The notes: a model not told the origin generated them from the sequence alone. A stretch of DNA of 64,000 bases from Deltaproteobacteria bacterium (GCA_009668975.1 SBEG01000007.1:1-64000); one strand, 5' to 3'; positions 1 through 8,879 are shown, counted from the first letter of the stretch. Program-made: numbers and translations.

Positions 1-55
1 GGGGTGGGTCAATTTTGGACGCCGATGGTGGGTCATTTTTCAATGCCGATTGACA
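1..55. mobile_element. Terminus of an IS21-like insertion sequence (partial)
   Basis: Two imperfect 24-bp direct repeats sit head to tail at 3-26 and 27-50. Each begins GGTGGGTCA and ends GCCGAT. They are followed by TGACA at 51-55. Multiple internal repeats ending in a TG/CA dinucleotide are typical of IS21-family ends (istA/istB elements), so the body of the element should lie to the left, outside the window. The family call rests on terminus style only, because no transposase is visible. The end lies one base before the ATG of the next reading frame. Confidence 0.6.
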
Positions 56-56
56 C

Positions 57-617
57 ATGAAAGGAATCGAAGTTGACTTTCCGCGTTTGACCGCACTTTG
101 CTCACTAGAAGAGTTTCTGGGCAAAGTTACTTCATTTTTTGAGGAACTCGCTCCGCTAGCTCAGCAGTTGTTGGAAGGCAATTTAGGTCAAATTACGGCT
201 CTTCTTGAAGAACAGTTTCAGTGGCTTGGCTTTATTTTGGCTGATCAAGATGGCGAGGTGAATGAGACAAGAATCACTGAGGTCGGAGAGATTAATGCTT
301 ACCTGATCTCGCTAGCCCCCGGTTCAAATGGCGAGCCAGCAGAAGCGCGCTTTGAGTTGACTACAACTATCGCATACGAAGCGGACGTGTCATACGACAA
401 CTTAGAAACGGCGAGTTATGACAGTGAGGACAAGGTGTTGATTCCTTGGGAAACTGTCGAGCGAACAGTTGAAGGATCAGAAATAGTTCAGGCGGATCTA
501 AGACTTACGTTTGATACGACCGAACCTCACAATCTTGAAATTGAAGAACTGGATTTGCACACACCAAAGGACGTTTCGGTTTCTACGGAAGAAGACGATG
601 GCTGGCCTTACAAGTAA
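57..617 (+). CDS. Hypothetical acidic protein, probably the 3' remnant of a longer gene cut by the IS
   Basis: The frame encodes 186 residues with no family I recognise firmly. The N-terminal part is helical (residues 10-65). The C-terminal half is strand-rich and acidic, with Thr-Thr-Thr and Tyr-Asp-Ser patterns around residues 100-125 and an acidic tail. The ATG lies one base beyond the IS-like end and has no Shine-Dalgarno sequence, so the visible start is probably accidental. The C-terminal style resembles the region after the nuclease domain in some PIN-domain (DUF4935-type) proteins, but this is a weak impression. It ends 21 bp before the stop of the convergent GIY-YIG gene and is more AT-rich than the operon beside it. 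Confidence 0.5.
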   Translation: MKGIEVDFPRLTALCSLEEFLGKVTSFFEELAPLAQQLLEGNLGQITALLEEQFQWLGFILADQDGEVNETRITEVGEINAYLISLAPGSNGEPAEARFELTTTIAYEADVSYDNLETASYDSEDKVLIPWETVERTVEGSEIVQADLRLTFDTTEPHNLEIEELDLHTPKDVSVSTEEDDGWPYK

Positions 618-638
618 TTGGCCTGCGGCACCCTTTCA

Positions 639-1814
639 TCATCCTACTAATTTAGCAGTCTTTGGATCGTAACTCATTGAGGAAATCGATCCTTCGCGAA
701 TACGTTGTACTGCTTCATCAATCACATGAAGAGGTACAAGGAACCATTCCCTTGGCCGCACCGGATGACCGAAACGGTCATGGATTGTAAGGTCGAGCTG
801 GGCTGGTGCAAAGAGGCGATGGAAGAGGTTCTCCAGCTTACCACGGTTAATTCCTGCCAGTTTGTACGTGGCAACAACTTCTACAGCCGCCAACAGGTAA
901 GTAGCATCAAGAGAAGCCTTGGCAATACGAGACTCAACGTGCCCACCAGTGACGCCAATTTTGTGAATCAACTCACGGTGTTCGGATATGAACGGATGAG
1001 TGGACATGCTACGCAGCACATAGATGGTGCCGCTTTCGATGTCATCTGTTTCAAAAGTTTCACTAAACAACGGCCCGGCTGATGGATCGGTGATGAAACG
1101 AGCCGCTGCATCGCGATGAAGTGCCCGCTGGAGTGAACGCTGCAACACGTTGCTCTCGGTACCATTGTCATAGATGACACGTAGGCGACTATCACGCCGC
1201 TCATACTGCGTAGTGAACTCTTCTCCCACCTCGGCAACATAGGCAATCTGACCACCGACTATAAAGAACGTGCCCCGCTGGATCTCGTCCATTGCCTTAG
1301 TATGGAAGGAGCGAGTCTGGCGCATGCCGGACTTCACCTCTCTTTTCACCTTTTCGAACAGTGGCTTGAACTGATTGAAATCCTCACAGGCTGTGCGATT
1401 GGATATCTCCTCCGCCACGCGCTTCTCCGCGCTCGTACGGACATGGCGGAGTTCGGTGATCCCAGAGGACCCAACAAGTCCTTCGAGTTCGGCGAGCAGC
1501 TCATCATCGTCCATCGTCTCTACTGGCTCTGCCTGGACAACCTCGGCCCCGGTCAACAGGCCCTGATGATCAAGCGGCAAGAGAAGAGCTCGGGATTCTT
1601 CCAGCGCACGCAGACGTTCGAGGCGAACAGCATACAGTCGCTCGAAGACGTCCTTATCTTCGCCGTGCCGTGGAGCGTGGCCGTACTGTTCGACAAATTT
1701 TTGAATTTCCTCGAATCCTGCAATAATGCGCTCCTCACGCGGTGAGCGCCCGCCCTTCTTTTCCGGCTGAGCAAATTCGTCCAGTTCCGCGCGCAATTCG
1801 TCCAGATCAATCAT
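639..1814 (-). CDS. GIY-YIG (T5orf172/Mug113-like) nuclease, last gene of the defence operon
   Basis: The protein is 391 residues from the ATG at 1814. That start has a GAGAGG ribosome site five bases upstream and overlaps the helicase stop by 8 bp; the longer frame to 1880 runs deep into the helicase gene and is less likely. The N-terminal half is charged and helical. Around residues 265-365 lies a GIY-YIG-like fold: a Gly-x-Ile-Tyr-Val-Leu strand, an Ile-Gly-Val-Thr-Gly strand, an Arg in Ser-Arg-Ile-Ala-Lys and a Glu in Lys-Leu-Glu-Asn-Leu-Phe, matching the usual catalytic order. It is the fourth gene of a methyltransferase-ATPase-helicase-nuclease set and is the likely DNA-cleaving effector. 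That role is inferred from context. Confidence 0.75.
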   Translation of the reverse strand: MIDLDELRAELDEFAQPEKKGGRSPREERIIAGFEEIQKFVEQYGHAPRHGEDKDVFERLYAVRLERLRALEESRALLLPLDHQGLLTGAEVVQAEPVETMDDDELLAELEGLVGSSGITELRHVRTSAEKRVAEEISNRTACEDFNQFKPLFEKVKREVKSGMRQTRSFHTKAMDEIQRGTFFIVGGQIAYVAEVGEEFTTQYERRDSRLRVIYDNGTESNVLQRSLQRALHRDAAARFITDPSAGPLFSETFETDDIESGTIYVLRSMSTHPFISEHRELIHKIGVTGGHVESRIAKASLDATYLLAAVEVVATYKLAGINRGKLENLFHRLFAPAQLDLTIHDRFGHPVRPREWFLVPLHVIDEAVQRIREGSISSMSYDPKTAKLVG

Positions 1815-3870
1815 AGTGCCTCTCATCCTTAAAGCGAACAAAGGCGGCTGCACCCTCGGCCATCCGTTTCTCCCAGGCATCCGTTGAACTGATTGAGGGC
1901 AACCGTCCCCGCTCCTTTTTGAACTTTACAGCACGTACCGCTAGATCTTTGGCTTCCTCCGGCGTGAGACTCGTGCGTTTGGCAGCAATCACCGCCGCAA
2001 CCTGCTTCAGACTCTCCTCGCTCATCGCTTTGGCAAGGATTGCATAAGCTTCGCTGAACGGATTGATGCGGTCAATGAGGTCAATATCTAGCTCGCGGAC
2101 ATCCATGGCGAACTTGCACACACCGTCGATCAGGGCTGTATTGACAGCCGGCTCGCCGTTGCCCGTGCTCCCGTTGCCAAGACCGATTTGCTTGGCCTGT
2201 TGCACCAGATTGAGAGCGGCAACGGCGTGTTGGCGCACCGCCTCATGGTCTTCCTCGTCGAGCTCCGGATATTTATCCTTGATAATCTTGCCCATGCGCA
2301 CCTGGGTCAGCTCCTCGGGCACCAATTCTTCGTCAAATAAGCCACGTTCGATGGCGGTTTTGTCCTGAATGAAGCTGGCGATCACCTCGTTCAGGTCTTC
2401 TTGACAAATACGGGCCGCTTCCTCGCTTTTTGGCACAGCAAGGCCCTTGATCTCGATCTGAAACTGCCCCGTCTCTTCGTTTACGCCGATATTGCATTTG
2501 TTTGGATCATAACCGCCATCACCATAGTCGAACCCTTGCACGGGACCATTCTCAGGATTCTTCGGCCTGAACTCGAAGCGTGGCGCTAAAACCTGCTCCA
2601 TCAGCAGGCTCGCTGCGATGGCCTTCAGCGTGTCGTTCACCGCTTCGGTAACTGCCTGCTCGGAAGCGTCGGGCTCGGCGATCAGGTTGGTGAATCGGGC
2701 GCAGGTTTTGCCCGGCGCATCGCGGGTCGCGCGGCCGATGATTTGCACGATTTCCGTGAGGCTCGACCGGTAGCCGACCGTCAGCGCATGCTCGCACCAA
2801 ATCCAGTCGAAACCTTCCTTTGCCATACCTAAAGCGATGATGATGTCAACATGGTCACGGTTGTTCTTCTGGTCCGGGTCTTTTAGTGCGGCGGAAACCT
2901 TGTCGCGCTTGGCTGGGTCATCGTCTACCAAGTCGGCGATCCGCAGGACCTGACCACCAGACGTCTTGACCAACTGAAATCCGGTCATGGGATCAACCCC
3001 CTGCCATTCGCCCAACTCTTCGATAATGTGTTCGACCTCTCTTATTTTGTCTTTGGAGCTTTCGCGTGAATTGACATTGGGGATATGGACGATGGTCTTC
3101 TCAGCCGGGTCAAGAACCTTGAGAATATCGTCGGCATAGGAGCCGGAGTAGAAGTAATAGCCGATATCGAGCTGTTTCAGATACTCATAACCATTGAGCT
3201 GCTCGTAATACGTGTAGGTGACGGTATCAAACCTCGACTCATCATGCGGAGCCAGCACCGCCTCGGCATCACCCCGAAAGTATGAGCCGGTCATGGCAAT
3301 GATATGTACCCGGTCACGAGCGATGAACTGCCCGAGATGCAGGCCGAGCTTGTTATCAGGGTTGCTTGAGACGTGGTGAAACTCGTCCACGGCAATCAGC
3401 CGGTCATCAAAGGCTTCCCCCCCGAACTGGTCGACGGCGAAACGAAAGGTGGCGTGGGTGCAGACCAGGACCTTGTCCTCGCTTTCGAGGAACGCCCTCA
3501 CTGACTTGACCTTCCCGCCATTGTCCGTGCCAGGGGCGTTGCACAGGTTCCATTTCGGCTCCACGCGCCAGTCGGCCCAGAAGCCGAAGCTTCTCAGCGG
3601 CTCGTCGTTGAAGCTCGCACCGATGGTTTTCTCCGGCACGACGATGATCGCTTGCTTCAGCCCCTGATTGCGAAGCTTGTCTAGGGCAATAAACATCAAT
3701 GCCCGACTCTTGCCAGAGGCAGGCGGTGACTTGATAAGAAGGTACTGCTCGCCGCGACGTTCGTAGGCGCGCTCCTGCATTGGTCGCATGCCAAGCTCGT
3801 TCGACCTGGTCGAGCTGCCATTGGCGGCATAGTTGACGGAAACAGAAGGTATGGATTGTGTCTGTGTCAT
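1807..3870 (-). CDS. SF2 DEAD/DEAH-box DNA helicase of a restriction-like defence operon
   Basis: The protein is 687 residues. Visible SF2 motifs are the Walker A Pro-Pro-Ala-Ser-Gly-Lys-Ser near residue 50, the motif II Asp-Glu-Phe-His near 160, a Thr-Gly-Ser motif III near 195 and a Gln-Ile-Ile-Gly-Arg-Ala-Thr-Arg motif VI near 380. The C-terminal 300 residues are helical and of unknown function. The start has an AAAGGAAAC ribosome site. It follows the AlbA-like ATPase after a 134-bp gap that holds a tandem repeat, and it overlaps the GIY-YIG gene by 8 bp. Type I and III restriction enzymes and several phage-defence systems use such helicases as DNA translocases, which is its probable role here. 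Confidence 0.85.
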   Translation of the reverse strand: MTQTQSIPSVSVNYAANGSSTRSNELGMRPMQERAYERRGEQYLLIKSPPASGKSRALMFIALDKLRNQGLKQAIIVVPEKTIGASFNDEPLRSFGFWADWRVEPKWNLCNAPGTDNGGKVKSVRAFLESEDKVLVCTHATFRFAVDQFGGEAFDDRLIAVDEFHHVSSNPDNKLGLHLGQFIARDRVHIIAMTGSYFRGDAEAVLAPHDESRFDTVTYTYYEQLNGYEYLKQLDIGYYFYSGSYADDILKVLDPAEKTIVHIPNVNSRESSKDKIREVEHIIEELGEWQGVDPMTGFQLVKTSGGQVLRIADLVDDDPAKRDKVSAALKDPDQKNNRDHVDIIIALGMAKEGFDWIWCEHALTVGYRSSLTEIVQIIGRATRDAPGKTCARFTNLIAEPDASEQAVTEAVNDTLKAIAASLLMEQVLAPRFEFRPKNPENGPVQGFDYGDGGYDPNKCNIGVNEETGQFQIEIKGLAVPKSEEAARICQEDLNEVIASFIQDKTAIERGLFDEELVPEELTQVRMGKIIKDKYPELDEEDHEAVRQHAVAALNLVQQAKQIGLGNGSTGNGEPAVNTALIDGVCKFAMDVRELDIDLIDRINPFSEAYAILAKAMSEESLKQVAAVIAAKRTSLTPEEAKDLAVRAVKFKKERGRLPSISSTDAWEKRMAEGAAAFVRFKDERHYD

Positions 3871-3970
3871 TCAAGTTTCCTTTCAAGGCCGGAAAATCCT
3901 GATCATCATGGCAATTGTCCAAAGGCATGATGGGTGAACTCAAAACCCGCTCAAGGCTTTCCTAGGCATA

Positions 3971-4012
3971 GCTTATAACCCGCTTATAACCCGCTTATAA
4001 CCGCTTATAACC
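3971..4012. repeat. Four tandem copies of a 10-11 bp unit (GCTTATAACC/C) over the ATPase stop codon
   Basis: On the plus strand GCTTATAACC recurs four times, the first two copies separated from the next by an extra C. Read on the minus strand each unit is GGTTATAAGC. The stop codon (TAA) of the AlbA/RecG-like gene lies in the first minus-strand unit, so the repeat array forms the end of that gene and the start of the spacer before the helicase gene. It may be a slippage hot spot or a protein-binding array. Confidence 0.85.
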
Positions 4013-5696
4013 GCTCATTCTCGTCCAGCGCATAAAACGAGCCGCGTAATTTACCATGCTGTATCAACTTGCCTTCCTTTTTGAGCCGATTAAGCAACCT
4101 TGCTGCCTGATCACGATTCAAATGGCACAAGTCGATCACCTCGCTGCGCCGGATTTTCCCATGATGCCGCACATGGCTCAGCACCATCTGTTCGTGCTGC
4201 AAACGGCTGAAGCCGGCCTGCCTTGTATACGCGACTTGTTGGCCTTTGGCTTGGTACACCTCTGCAGACAAGGTATAGCTGCGGTTGCGCGTGTTGCCAT
4301 GTGGCTGCACCAGCCCCGCCTCGACCAACCGCTCCAGTGTGCGTCGCGCATGCGCTGAATCCCGGTGAATATGGCGGGCAAGTTCATCCGTGCCGAGACG
4401 TTTCTGCTCGCGCAGGACAGCCAGCGCAATCAGGCTGTCTATGGGCAACGAAGCCCCGTTTTGCCGATTTTCCTGTTCGACCACCAGTTGCAGAAAAACC
4501 TCGTCCGCGTCAACGGTTGCTAGTTGCAAAACAACGTTGTTGTTATCGGTGCAACTGTAGTCCGGTTCAGGGCGACCAAACTTCAACATTCCACGGTAAA
4601 TCTTGTCCACGCCGCGCCCGGAGCGCTCGACGATGCCGATACGCTTCATTGCATCGGCCAGGGCCGGATTGCGTGGTCGCGGCTCGGTGGTCAGCAGGTT
4701 GTGCAGCGTGACACCTTCTACCAGCCCGCCCGGATTGCTGACGGTCAGCCCCAAGTCATCGAGTCGCACATGCACGGCGCCGAGTCGGTGATAGTCGCGA
4801 TGCACCAGGGCGTTAGCAACAGCTTCACGAAAAGCTCCCATATCCACCTTGGGAACAGGCACCCGGAACAAACCGATCTGCACTTCTTTTTCAGGATTGT
4901 AGGGGCGGAAATTGGTTTCCAGCCACTCCAGGGCCTTGAGCAAGGGAAAACGCCGGAATTCGTTGAACGACACAGTTTCCCGCGCCAGCACCTGAAATGC
5001 CAGCTCATGTGTGGGCACTCGTTCGCGCAGTGCGTTTTCTCGGCCAATCACCAGCAGACCGGTCAAAGTGGGAACACGCTCGCCGGTTGGCGTACGTGTG
5101 CTGAAACCTAGTGCGCCATCCAGCGCTTCGTCATCCAGTTCAAGCAGTATACGATCACCACCGTATTGGCTTATAGTTTGGCGCAAACGCTCACGCTCCA
5201 GCGGATCAAAATCAGCCAGAGTTGCGCCGGCAACGGCTTGCGCGGAGACATCCGCCAGACCAAAACGGCCGGCCCGGCTGCTGCGGTCATGGGGCAGCAT
5301 TGGTACGCATTCGGGCGTGCCGTCCTGCTTCAGACGGCGGCGCAGATACACACCGGCTGTTGTCGCCACTTCAGTGCGGGACTGGGGTACCACGATTTGC
5401 GCCACGCGGATGTTTAAGAACTCGAACTCATTGACCGCAACCGCCAAAGAGGGCGATGTTTTGGCCGCCACCATTCCCGGCAAGCCAGCCAGATTCTGAT
5501 GAGCTGCGTGCAGGCCGGTGGGCGTGCCGTCATCTTCCACTCCCAGCCAGAGTTCCCCGCCGTCGGTGTTGGCCAGACCTACCAGAGCCTCAACCAGCTC
5601 ATTGTCAGACAGGCGCGTGCGGTCGCTCTTGAACTCTACGGTCAGGGTTTCTGCCGGTGGTAATTGGAGTGCTGGGGAAGTACGCGCCGTGCTCAT
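4005..5696 (-). CDS. AlbA_2/Schlafen-type ATP-binding protein (RecG-like, divergent HATPase_c_4)
   Basis: The protein is 563 residues. The N-terminal domain (about 15-140) has the AlbA_2 signature: Val-Glu-Phe-Lys-Ser, Leu-Ala-Asn-Thr-Asp-Gly-Gly and Gly-Val-Glu-Asp-Asp-Gly. A central divergent ATPase segment (about 280-360) has Ala-Asn-Ala-Leu-Val-His-Arg-Asp-Tyr and Ser-Asn-Pro-Gly-Gly-Leu. The last 170 residues look like two winged-helix modules. Such proteins are often misnamed RecG-like transcriptional regulators. The ATG overlaps the methyltransferase stop by 4 bp, so translation is coupled. In helicase-methylase-ATPase clusters this gene is the ATPase partner. Its biochemical role is not settled. 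Confidence 0.85.
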   Translation of the reverse strand: MSTARTSPALQLPPAETLTVEFKSDRTRLSDNELVEALVGLANTDGGELWLGVEDDGTPTGLHAAHQNLAGLPGMVAAKTSPSLAVAVNEFEFLNIRVAQIVVPQSRTEVATTAGVYLRRRLKQDGTPECVPMLPHDRSSRAGRFGLADVSAQAVAGATLADFDPLERERLRQTISQYGGDRILLELDDEALDGALGFSTRTPTGERVPTLTGLLVIGRENALRERVPTHELAFQVLARETVSFNEFRRFPLLKALEWLETNFRPYNPEKEVQIGLFRVPVPKVDMGAFREAVANALVHRDYHRLGAVHVRLDDLGLTVSNPGGLVEGVTLHNLLTTEPRPRNPALADAMKRIGIVERSGRGVDKIYRGMLKFGRPEPDYSCTDNNNVVLQLATVDADEVFLQLVVEQENRQNGASLPIDSLIALAVLREQKRLGTDELARHIHRDSAHARRTLERLVEAGLVQPHGNTRNRSYTLSAEVYQAKGQQVAYTRQAGFSRLQHEQMVLSHVRHHGKIRRSEVIDLCHLNRDQAARLLNRLKKEGKLIQHGKLRGSFYALDENERL

Positions 5697-8476
5697 GGTT
5701 CTTTCCTCCCTCTCGTGGGCCTGGGGGAAATGTTTGCCGCATACGACGTCATCTTCGTGTACAATTCGAACAGCTTTTCCAGCCGTTCGGTGTCGTTGCG
5801 GAAACGGCGGCCGATATAGATGCGCTCCAATGTTTCATCGTTGCGTTCGTGCGCTTCGCGCAGGTCGGCGGGCATGTTTTCGGGGTCGTAGAGATCGGCG
5901 ATGGTTGCCGGAAAATGCGCCTCGCGTGCCAGCAGAATGTCCTCTGCGCAGCGGGTCAGGTCGGCTTTGTTCTTCTCTGTGAGAGGAGGAACGGGGAACG
6001 TGTTCCAGCCGAGAGTGTTGGAATATGAAAAGTCGGTTCGCATCCGTACACAGACTGTACCGATCCAAACCCAGTGAAGGCGCGATGCTATCAAAGCCAT
6101 GTTCCAGAGTGGGGCGTCGTAGAGGGCGAAGTTTCGATCACCAATCACTGCATGATTGCTTAAAAATCCCACTGGCAAATAGGGCCGATTTTCAGAGCTA
6201 ACCCTTGGCGTCACGATGACATTTTCGCAAGCCAACCTGGGAGTCTTAAATTGATGTGATCGGCTCGCTAAACTTCGTGCATACGCGTCCTTGCTATTCA
6301 GTCGTGCCGCACGAACTTTTTCAATTTGGTCACGTATTGGTGCAACTTTGAGCGCCTCCGGTAGATCCTCATTCTCGACCCAAATGCAATATCTTGTCTC
6401 ACCATTAATGAACTCTTTCGACCCGAAAAACTGCTTGATGAATCGATCACGAGTATTAGAGGCCAAATCCATAGCTTCAAGTTCCAGTGAAGAGAGAGTA
6501 AGGTGTCCCCCATCATCTGCTTTATTTCCGAAATCCATTGTGTACACTTCAGTGAGCGGCTTCATTGCCTTTTCGACAATTACATTGGGGCTCGCGATAA
6601 GGTACGCATTTATGTTCTCTACTTCCTTGACGACAACATTTCCATCATCAGCTTCGGAAAACAATCTTCGTTTACTGCTCGGAGATTTCGAGATTCCAAC
6701 AATAACTACTGTTACGCCAGCATTGTAACTTGCAAGATTTGCCCATTTGAAAGAGGTATGAGCAAAATCAATTTGGTGTCCGGTTTCAAAAATCAAAGGC
6801 CATAGGAACGGAACTTGTTGACCTTGGCAGATTGAGTTTGTTGCAACAAATGCGGCATCTGCGTCCGTGTGTAAACTATAATCTGCCGCCTTCATCAACC
6901 AACCTGTGACGTAATCTAGTGACGCCCAAGTTTTTGTCCGATTCTTGAAAATTGCTTCAAGGTCAGACTTTTGATCCTTTGATTGCCATGTTGAGCCTAC
7001 ATAAGGCGGGTTCCCACAGATGTATGTCTCCCCACCCTCATTCTTAAAATCAATCTCAGCCTGATCCAGTGGTGTGCTGAAGAGATCATCGCCCAACAAT
7101 TTCACACCTGTCCCAGCAGGCGGGCAAATACTCAGCCAGTCGAGCCGCAGGGCATTACCGCAGGTAATCCAATTATCCGCAGAGAGCGGCAAAAACTCAT
7201 CCAGGGCCAGCTTTTTCCCTCGATACAGCAGGTCACATTGGTACTCCGCGATGATGAGCGCCAAGCGTGCTATTTCGGCAGCGAAATCGCGCAGTTCGAT
7301 GCCGCGAAAGTTGGTCAATGGGATGTCGCTCTTGCGCCCAAGTTCACCGCGCCGCTTATTGATGATGTTTTCAATTTCCCGCATCTGCTTGTAAGCGATG
7401 ACCAGGAAGTTGCCTGAGCCGCACGCCGGATCAAAGACTCTAATCCTTGATATACGCTTGCGCAGGTTGAGCAGCATTCGCGGGTTATCGACAGCCTCCT
7501 CAAGCCGCGCCCGCAGTTCGTCGAGAAACAGTGGATTGAGCACCTTCAGGATATTCGGCACACTGGTGTAGTGCATGCCGAGTGCACCACGTTCTTCGTC
7601 GTCCGCGACCGCCTGGATCATCGAGCCGAAGATGTCCGGGTTGATTTTGGTCCAGTCCAGACTGCCGATATGATGCAAGTATGACCGCGCAATCTTGCTG
7701 AATCGCGGCACATCCAGACCGCCTGAAAAGAGTCCGCCGTTGACATAAGGAAAAGCATGCGCCCAGCGAGGGATATTAACATCCGCACGACCGTCGTATT
7801 TGGTGTTCATGGTGCGGAAGATTTCGCTGACCACCTCGTGCGTGTTCGAAGAGTCCCGCGCGCTCATCCGTTCAATAGTATCGGTGAACAGCCCGCAACC
7901 ATTGAATATGTCTGTATCTTCGGCGAAGAAGCAGAAAATCAGCCGTGCCATGAAATGGTTCATGTCATGGCGACGCTCCGCAGTTCCCCATTCGGGATTG
8001 TCCTTAAGCAGTTCGATATAGAGCCGGTTCAGGCGGCTGGTTGCCCGGATGTCAAAAGAACTATCTCGTATCTGTTTGACGGTAGTGATACCTGCCAGGG
8101 GCAGGAAAAAACCAAAGTGGTCGGGGAAGTCCTGATAAACGCAAGCAACCGTCTCACCTGACTCCAAGTCTTCGGCCTCGAAGTCAACCCCGTCGGTAGC
8201 AAGGATGAAGCGCGCCTTCGCCCTGGTTGTTGCCGGGCTTGCTTTCAGTGCCCCAAGAGTCTTAGGCACTTCGCCAGGCTGCGCGACTGCGATGTGGATA
8301 TTGTTCGTCTGGAGAATCCCACCCAGGTCAGACTTGTTAGACGCCCCTGAGCGTAGGCGTTTGATGGTCGTCTCCTTATTTCCAAACGTAAGGAGAAAGG
8401 AAAACGGGAACTCCTCCCCATCAAAAGGTTGAAGCACCAATTCGGATACAGCTGCCTCAATTTCTACTGCATTCAT
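5693..8476 (-). CDS. MmeI/type IIG-like N6-adenine DNA methyltransferase, first gene of the operon
   Basis: The protein is 927 residues. SAM motif I is Phe-Asp-Pro-Ala-Cys-Gly-Ser-Gly-Asn-Phe near residue 345 and catalytic motif IV is Asn-Pro-Pro-Tyr near 500, the pattern of amino-methyltransferases that make N6-methyladenine. The segment Phe-Phe-Ala-Glu-Asp-Thr near 190 is typical of the helical spacer of MmeI/YeeA-type enzymes, and the C-terminal 300 residues should carry target recognition. I see no clear PD-(D/E)XK nuclease in the N-terminus, unlike true MmeI, so cleavage may fall to the GIY-YIG gene. The four-gene set resembles the published helicase-methylase-ATPase (Hma-like) clusters. 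Host-DNA marking is its likely role. Confidence 0.85.
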   Translation of the reverse strand: MNAVEIEAAVSELVLQPFDGEEFPFSFLLTFGNKETTIKRLRSGASNKSDLGGILQTNNIHIAVAQPGEVPKTLGALKASPATTRAKARFILATDGVDFEAEDLESGETVACVYQDFPDHFGFFLPLAGITTVKQIRDSSFDIRATSRLNRLYIELLKDNPEWGTAERRHDMNHFMARLIFCFFAEDTDIFNGCGLFTDTIERMSARDSSNTHEVVSEIFRTMNTKYDGRADVNIPRWAHAFPYVNGGLFSGGLDVPRFSKIARSYLHHIGSLDWTKINPDIFGSMIQAVADDEERGALGMHYTSVPNILKVLNPLFLDELRARLEEAVDNPRMLLNLRKRISRIRVFDPACGSGNFLVIAYKQMREIENIINKRRGELGRKSDIPLTNFRGIELRDFAAEIARLALIIAEYQCDLLYRGKKLALDEFLPLSADNWITCGNALRLDWLSICPPAGTGVKLLGDDLFSTPLDQAEIDFKNEGGETYICGNPPYVGSTWQSKDQKSDLEAIFKNRTKTWASLDYVTGWLMKAADYSLHTDADAAFVATNSICQGQQVPFLWPLIFETGHQIDFAHTSFKWANLASYNAGVTVVIVGISKSPSSKRRLFSEADDGNVVVKEVENINAYLIASPNVIVEKAMKPLTEVYTMDFGNKADDGGHLTLSSLELEAMDLASNTRDRFIKQFFGSKEFINGETRYCIWVENEDLPEALKVAPIRDQIEKVRAARLNSKDAYARSLASRSHQFKTPRLACENVIVTPRVSSENRPYLPVGFLSNHAVIGDRNFALYDAPLWNMALIASRLHWVWIGTVCVRMRTDFSYSNTLGWNTFPVPPLTEKNKADLTRCAEDILLAREAHFPATIADLYDPENMPADLREAHERNDETLERIYIGRRFRNDTERLEKLFELYTKMTSYAANISPRPTRGRKEP

Positions 8477-8789
8477 GAAGTATTTTACCTATGTAAAGTT
8501 ATCGAATTCATATTTTATAACATAGACCCATCTACATTGGGAAGTAGTGTTCAGACCCATGAAATTTACTAGTGTCCGTTGCAGATATTTTGATACCTGA
8601 CAATACCTGATTCTTTTCGCATTAGGGCACCTTAGCTGGTTCGATTTTTCTTCTATTGGGACACCCATGGGACATCTGGGGCAACGAAGAACATTTTTTA
8701 CAACAAACAGCAATTAATCCAATTCCCGTAACTGGCTGAAGTTGTGTAGTTATACATTGTCAATTGTTGCTCAAAATTGGAATTCAATT
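8477..8789. other. Gene-free spacer upstream of the methyltransferase
   Basis: About 310 AT-rich bases lie between the methyltransferase start and the tRNA fragment. Short frames here have no ribosome site or recognisable product. The operon promoter should lie here on the minus strand, but no convincing -35/-10 pair stands out. Confidence 0.5.
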
Positions 8790-8836
8790 GACTACGAATC
8801 CGTAGGTCGGGAGTTCGAATCTCTCCAAGCGCGCCA
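8790..8836 (+). pseudogene. 3' fragment of a tRNA-Arg(ACG) gene, integration footprint
   Basis: The 47 bases start at the anticodon loop CTACGAA (anticodon ACG). They continue through the 3' side of the anticodon stem, the variable loop, a complete T arm (GGGAGTTCGAATCTCTCC) and the acceptor strand AAGCGCGCCA. The 5' half is absent. The fragment matches the intact tRNA-Arg(TCG) at 33459-33535 from T arm to CCA with one mismatch, but the anticodon loop differs, so it came from another arginine isoacceptor. Such 3' tRNA fragments mark the far end (attR) of an element integrated in a tRNA gene. The orientation places the intact gene and element to the left. Confidence 0.8.
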
Positions 8837-8837
8837 T

Positions 8838-8879
8838 AAAAAAAAGGGGGTTACGGTTTTTCCGTGACCCCCTTTTTTT
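8838..8879. terminator. Strong bidirectional intrinsic terminator
   Basis: GGGGGTTACGG and CCGTGACCCCC (8846-8872) form a stem with one mismatch around a T5 loop, flanked by A8 on the left and T7 on the right. It directly follows the tRNA fragment, as expected for the original tRNA terminator carried along with attR. Confidence 0.85.

Noticed and set aside
639..8476. DISARM or BREX system
   Set aside because: DrmA, DrmB, BrxC, PglZ and BrxL-type genes are missing. The methyltransferase is MmeI-like and the partners differ.
8790..8836. tRNA fragment as the partner att site of the integrase at 32165
   Set aside because: It lies in inverted, not direct, orientation to the tRNA at 33459 and has a different anticodon loop, so it belongs to another integration event.
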